Under the pieces are notes generated by a model, which saw nothing but the letters and a program-made list of their open reading frames with translations, had not been told where the DNA came from and searched no databases. A stretch of 33,045 nucleotides of DNA from JBFKAV01 sp041621405 (GTDB taxonomy: Bacteria > Pseudomonadota > Alphaproteobacteria > Rhodobacterales > Rhodobacteraceae): NCBI GenBank assembly GCA_041621405.1, contig JBFKAV010000019.1, forward strand, positions 1 through 33,045, read 5' to 3'. Of the stretch, positions 31,024-33,045 are shown one piece after another (the stretch's first letter is position 1; the number at the start of each line of letters is the position of its first letter). The position numbers were made by a program, and so were the translations under genes.

Positions 31024-32274
31024 ATGGCCGCTCCGGGCGAGAACCTGCGGATCAACGGCGATCGGCTTTGGGACAGCCTGATGGAAATGGCCAAGATCGG
31101 CCCCGGCGTTGCCGGCGGGAACAACCGCCAGACGCTGACCGACGAGGATGCCGAGGGGCGCGCCCTGTTCCAGCGCTGGTGCGACGAGGCCAGCCTGAGC
31201 GTTGGCGTCGACAAGATGGGAACCATGTTCGCCCGCCGCGAGGGCACCGACCCCGAGGCCCTGCCGGTCTACGTCGGCAGCCACCTCGACACCCAGCCCA
31301 CGGGCGGCAAGTATGACGGCGTCCTGGGAGTGCTCGGCGGGCTGGAGATCGTCCGGACGCTGAACGACCTCGGGATCAAGACCAAGCATCCCATTGTCGT
31401 CGTCAACTGGACGAACGAGGAGGGCACGCGTTTCGCCCCGGCCATGCTGGCCTCGGGCGTCTTTGCCGGGAAGCACGATCTCGAATGGGCCTACGACCGG
31501 AAGGACGCGAAGGGCAAGCGGTTCGGCGACGAACTGAAGCGCATCGGTTGGCTCGGGGACGAGGAGGTCGGCGCACGGAAGATGCACGCTCTCTTCGAGC
31601 TTCACATCGAACAGGGACCCATCCTGGAGGCCGAGGGAAAGGACATCGGGGTGGTCACCCACGGCCAGGGGCTGCGCTGGATCGAATGCACGGTGACGGG
31701 CAAGGAGAGCCATACCGGCTCGACGCCCATGCACATGCGCAAGAACGCAGGCAGGGGGCTCGCGCTCGTGACCGAACTGGTCCACGAAATCGCGATGAAG
31801 AACCAGCCGAACGCCGTGGGCGCCATCGGGCATATCGACGTCTACCCGAACTCCCGGAACATCATTCCGGGCAAGGTGGTCTTCACCGTCGACATGCGGA
31901 CCCATATCCTGGGGAAGCTGAACGGTATGGTGGACGAGTTCATGGAGCGGGCCACGAAGCTTTGCGAGGAGATCGGAGTCGGCTTCGAGGCCCAGATCGT
32001 CGGCCAGTTCGACCCGCCCGCCTTCGATGTCGGCTGCGTCCAGGCGGTGCGCAGCGCCGCCGAGCGGCTGGGCTACAGCCACATGGACATCGTGAGCGGC
32101 GCCGGCCACGACGCCTGCTGGATCAACGACGTGGTGCCCACGGCGATGGTCATGTGCCCCTGCGTCGACGGGCTGAGCCACAACGAGGCCGAGGAGATCA
32201 CGCCGGAATGGGCGGCGGCCGGGGCAAACGTCCTGTTCCACGCGGTGGTGGAGACGGCGGAGGTGGTGGGGTGA
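31024..32274 (+). CDS. M20-family amidohydrolase (beta-ureidopropionase / N-carbamoyl amino acid hydrolase type)
   Basis: A 416-residue zinc hydrolase that would open N-carbamoyl-beta-alanine to beta-alanine, CO2 and ammonia, the third step of reductive pyrimidine breakdown. Metal ligands are H88 (VGSHLDTQPTGGKYDG), D99, the Glu pair in NWTNEEGTRF (about 132-133) and His in FELHIEQGP. The small lid/dimer domain spans about 210-330, with GKESHTGSTPM typical of this subfamily. Length matches the family (about 410). The end overlaps the next gene (GTGA). N-carbamoyl-L-amino-acid hydrolases share all these marks, so substrate is inferred from the dihydropyrimidinase and PreTA neighbours. Confidence 0.88.
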   Translation: MAAPGENLRINGDRLWDSLMEMAKIGPGVAGGNNRQTLTDEDAEGRALFQRWCDEASLSVGVDKMGTMFARREGTDPEALPVYVGSHLDTQPTGGKYDGVLGVLGGLEIVRTLNDLGIKTKHPIVVVNWTNEEGTRFAPAMLASGVFAGKHDLEWAYDRKDAKGKRFGDELKRIGWLGDEEVGARKMHALFELHIEQGPILEAEGKDIGVVTHGQGLRWIECTVTGKESHTGSTPMHMRKNAGRGLALVTELVHEIAMKNQPNAVGAIGHIDVYPNSRNIIPGKVVFTVDMRTHILGKLNGMVDEFMERATKLCEEIGVGFEAQIVGQFDPPAFDVGCVQAVRSAAERLGYSHMDIVSGAGHDACWINDVVPTAMVMCPCVDGLSHNEAEEITPEWAAAGANVLFHAVVETAEVVG

Positions 32275-32717
32275 AGGTGGAACCGGTTCATTCCGTCGCC
32301 GGCCTCGTCGACGTTGTCTGGCGAGGTGACCTTGGAGCGGTTTGCCTGAAATGGCACTCGGAGTACGATTCCGGGACCGCCGTCCGCGAGGCGGTCCTGG
32401 CCGCACTCGCCTACGTCAGCGCGCACGGCGTTCAGAACTGGCTCGCCGACCTCAGCACCAGCCGCAAGGGTCTTAGCTCTGCCGATCTGGACTGGGTGAA
32501 TGGCCAAGAGTTCCGTTCGGCCATTGCGGGGTCAAGCCTGACGAGGTTCGCCCTGATCCCGCCCTTGCCGGAAACAGGTCAGGACACGGGATGGCTCGAG
32601 ACCTGGGAAATCGACACACTGGCGGCTCTTGGAGCCGGCAAGCAGGCGAAGATCGCGAGCGACATGAACGAGATACGCCAATTCTTCGGCGCAAGCACCG
32701 ACGGAGGCAAAGCATGA
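32271..32717 (+). CDS. Unrecognised 148-residue protein embedded in the pyrimidine operon
   Basis: GTG 32271 overlaps the hydrolase stop (GTGA) and has GGAGG seven bases upstream; its own stop overlaps the dihydropyrimidinase start (ATGA). It is therefore coupled on both sides. It has no signal peptide or membrane segment. Alternating strands and helices are visible: LVDVVWRGDLGAVCLKWHSE (11-31), a helix AVREAVLAALAYVSAHG, NWLADLST (56-63), a helix around SADLDWVNGQEF, then LTRFALIPPLPE and a final helix IASDMNEIRQFFG. The order strand-strand-helix-strand-helix-strand and the WLADLS phrase resemble STAS/SpoIIAA-like folds, which are often used for protein-protein contacts. No catalytic motif is evident. 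Identity and function unknown. Confidence 0.75.
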   Translation: MKVEPVHSVAGLVDVVWRGDLGAVCLKWHSEYDSGTAVREAVLAALAYVSAHGVQNWLADLSTSRKGLSSADLDWVNGQEFRSAIAGSSLTRFALIPPLPETGQDTGWLETWEIDTLAALGAGKQAKIASDMNEIRQFFGASTDGGKA

Positions 32718-33045
32718 CCACAGTCATCCGTAACGGCACCATCGTCACCGCCGACCTGACCTACAAGGCGGACGTCAAGATCGACAAGGGACGGATCGTC
32801 GAGATCGGGCCGAAGCTGAAGGGCGACGAGACCCTCGACGCCACGGGCTGCTACGTCATGCCAGGGGGCATCGACCCGCACACCCACCTCGAGATGCCGT
32901 TCATGGGGACCTATTCCTCGGACGACTTCGAATCCGGCACCCGCGCGGCCCTCTCCGGCGGGACCACGATGGTCGTGGACTTCGCGCTGCCGTCGCCAAA
33001 CCAGGGCCTGCTCGACGCGCTCAAGATGTGGGACAACAAGTCGAC
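32714..33045 (+). CDS. Dihydropyrimidinase / D-hydantoinase, N-terminal part (runs off window)
   Basis: The first 110 codons of an amidohydrolase that hydrolyses dihydrouracil or dihydrothymine to the N-carbamoyl beta-amino acid. The N-terminal beta sandwich (TTVIRNGTIVTADLTYKADV) leads into the first metal motif GGIDPHTHLEMPFMG (H56 and H58), with GGTTMVVDFALP at about 90-100. The carboxylated Lys and later ligands lie beyond the window. ATG 32714 overlaps the preceding stop and follows GGAGGCAAAGC. It supplies the missing second step between PreTA and the M20 hydrolase. Confidence 0.92.
   Translation, partial: MTTVIRNGTIVTADLTYKADVKIDKGRIVEIGPKLKGDETLDATGCYVMPGGIDPHTHLEMPFMGTYSSDDFESGTRAALSGGTTMVVDFALPSPNQGLLDALKMWDNKS

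Noticed and set aside
1..33045. CRISPR arrays, tRNA or rRNA genes
   Set aside because: No regular short repeats with spacers, and no tRNA-like or rRNA-like sequences were seen in the window.

Overview
The window looks like accessory DNA from a GC-rich alphaproteobacterium, most probably Rhodobacterales-like. This is inferred from base composition, ATGA-coupled operons, a SorT-type sulfite dehydrogenase beside an ECF sigma/anti-sigma pair, a DRL-like oxidoreductase and a PreTA pyrimidine operon; there is no marker gene to fix the genus. The window is a string of catabolic modules separated by insertion-sequence debris.

Region 1 (1-3850): the tail of an IS3-type transposase, then an ECF sigma factor and its membrane anti-sigma factor (+), facing a convergent diheme cytochrome c and a Tat-exported molybdenum sulfite dehydrogenase (-). 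An ECF-type promoter lies upstream of the dehydrogenase gene. Region 2 (3853-5342): a nearly complete IS6-family element, a broken serine recombinase and the C-terminal piece of a LacI-type regulator. Region 3 (5339-13824, +): a carbohydrate operon with two SDR dehydrogenases, a Gfo/Idh/MocA dehydrogenase, a xylose-isomerase-like TIM-barrel enzyme and a complete ribose-type ABC importer. The substrate cannot be assigned.

Region 4 (13929-24330): an amino-sugar/peptidoglycan-sugar locus. Sugar kinase, GntR regulator, SIS-domain isomerase/deaminase and NagA run leftward; MurQ, a binding-protein-dependent ABC importer (binding protein, two permeases, UgpC/MalK-type ATPase) and a Gfo/Idh/MocA enzyme run rightward from a shared divergent control region that carries a matched inverted pair of GGTAT-type elements. 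Together they would import MurNAc/GlcNAc-type sugars, phosphorylate them, remove the lactyl ether, deacetylate and deaminate. The end of nagA has been replaced by foreign sequence next to an IS6 scrap, and the other end of the locus is closed by two more IS6 scraps.

Region 5 (24428-27297, -): a heme-only ferric-reductase-like membrane protein paired with a Tat-exported intradiol-dioxygenase-like protein whose tyrosine ligands appear to be missing, and then a DRL/homoserine-dehydrogenase-like SAF-domain oxidoreductase. Region 6 (27369-33045, +): another IS6 remnant, then reductive pyrimidine degradation: PreT, PreA, an M20 amidohydrolase (beta-ureidopropionase/N-carbamoyl amino acid hydrolase type), an unrecognised 148-residue protein translationally coupled on both sides, and the start of a dihydropyrimidinase that runs off the window.

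The most interesting points are the two-cysteine periplasmic domain of the anti-sigma factor as a possible sulfite sensor, the inverted control elements between the kinase and murQ, the degenerate intradiol-like protein with its heme partner, the unknown protein inside the pyrimidine operon, and the way IS6 remnants mark the borders of every module. All calls come from reading the sequence; no database search was possible.
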